Positions 63,556 through 64,000 of a stretch of DNA of 64,000 nt are shown here, one piece after another (position 1 is the first letter of the stretch; every line of letters begins with the position of its first letter). Where the stretch lies: contig NZ_CP070506.1 of the NCBI RefSeq assembly GCF_016925675.1, positions 4,338,501 to 4,402,500 on the forward strand, written 5' to 3'. The notes under the pieces are model-generated. The model saw only the letters and a list, made by a program, of their open reading frames with translations. It made no database searches and had not been told where the DNA came from. Source of the stretch: Pseudomonas hygromyciniae (GTDB lineage: Bacteria > Pseudomonadota > Gammaproteobacteria > Pseudomonadales > Pseudomonadaceae). Both the position numbers and the translations under genes were made by a program.

Positions 63556-64000
63556 TTACTCGCCCTGTCGAGCCGGCGCATCCAGTTCAAAAGCTGTGTG
63601 CAATGCACGCACAGCCAGCTCCAGGTACTTCTCTTCAATCACCACCGACACCTTGATCTCCGAGGTGGAGATCATCTGGATATTGATGGTTTCCTTGGCC
63701 AGGGACTCGAACATGCGGCTGGCAACACCCGCATGGGAGCGCATGCCCACACCCACGATCGACACCTTGGCGATCTTGGTGTCACCCACCACTTCACGGG
63801 CACCGATCTCCTTGGCAGTGTTCTGCAGGATACGTTCGGCCGCGTCGTACTCGTTGCGGTGCACGGTGAAGGTGAAGTCGGTGGTGTTATCGTGCGCAAC
63901 GTTCTGCACGATCATGTCGACTTCAATATTCGCGCCGCTGATCGGCCCGAGAATCTTGAACGCCACGCCCGGGGTGTCTGGCACGCCACGGATGGTCAGC
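63556..64000 (-). CDS. lysC: Aspartate kinase LysC, C-terminal part (runs off the window)
   Basis: The visible 148 residues are the regulatory C-terminus with two ACT domains: VPDTPGVAFKILGPISGANI (first) and VSIVGVGMRSHAGVASRMF (second), ending FELDAPARQGE. Aspartate kinase starts the aspartate pathway to Lys, Met and Thr; ACT domains give feedback inhibition. The catalytic domain lies beyond position 64000. The neighbour csrA is in its usual place. Confidence 0.95.
   Translation of the reverse strand, partial: LTIRGVPDTPGVAFKILGPISGANIEVDMIVQNVAHDNTTDFTFTVHRNEYDAAERILQNTAKEIGAREVVGDTKIAKVSIVGVGMRSHAGVASRMFESLAKETINIQMISTSEIKVSVVIEEKYLELAVRALHTAFELDAPARQGE

Overview
The window is chromosomal DNA from a fluorescent Pseudomonas, most likely the P. 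fluorescens group. The gene order at both ends shows this: cheR-cheV | flgA-flgM-flgN-flgZ on the left, and amrZ, mgtE, tRNA-Arg/tRNA-Ser, csrA(rsmA)-lysC on the right. The sigma-54 and sigma-28 flagellar promoters and a REP-type repeat fit the same picture. Between these ends sits a roughly 52.8 kb genomic island (about 6439-59213).

The island is inserted in the anticodon loop of a host tRNA-Arg(CCT) gene. The 3' half of that tRNA is at the left junction (6404-6451) and the 5' half at the right junction (59201-59242). A 13-bp identical core is present at both. The host gene is cut in two and not restored, but the island carries a complete, different tRNA-Arg(CCT) gene just inside its right end (59022-59096). 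A tyrosine integrase lies just inside the left end, and a similar 25-bp sequence lies near each end.

Island layout, left to right: integrase; a small cargo block (HNH nuclease, DUF6998-like protein, solo TIR-like protein) bounded by facing arrays of 23-bp repeats; an AlpA-type regulator; a type I BREX locus on the minus strand (brxA-brxB-brxC-unknown-pglX-brxU-like-abiEi-abiEii-pglZ-brxL); an ankyrin protein; an unusual module of twin GTPases, a thymidylate-kinase-like protein and a short class II ribonucleotide-reductase-like protein; a YaaW-like/GTPase fusion and a glycine-zipper protein behind a good sigma-54 promoter, with a divergent sigma-54 activator; a papain-like protease candidate and an Mrr-type nuclease; an MBL-fold protein; a degraded mobC-mobA mobilisation module; a decayed tract; an XRE regulator; a LexA-like promoter; and a Gabija-like gajB-gajA pair next to the replacement tRNA.

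The BREX locus looks inactive. pglX is interrupted by an IS30-family element, brxC has two single-base frameshifts, and the brxU-like gene has one. The flanking ADP-ribosylglycohydrolase and WYL regulator remnants carry in-frame stops. Most frameshifts lie in homopolymers, and the core gene mgtE also has one, so assembly errors must be excluded before the frameshifts are read as biology. The IS insertion, the in-frame stops and the truncations do not depend on that question.

The best candidate for an undescribed system is 35226-42939: a radical-type nucleotide reductase homologue lacking one of the two redox cysteines, fused in operon logic to a nucleotide kinase and two paired GTPases, next to a sigma-54-controlled GTPase/membrane unit with its own activator.
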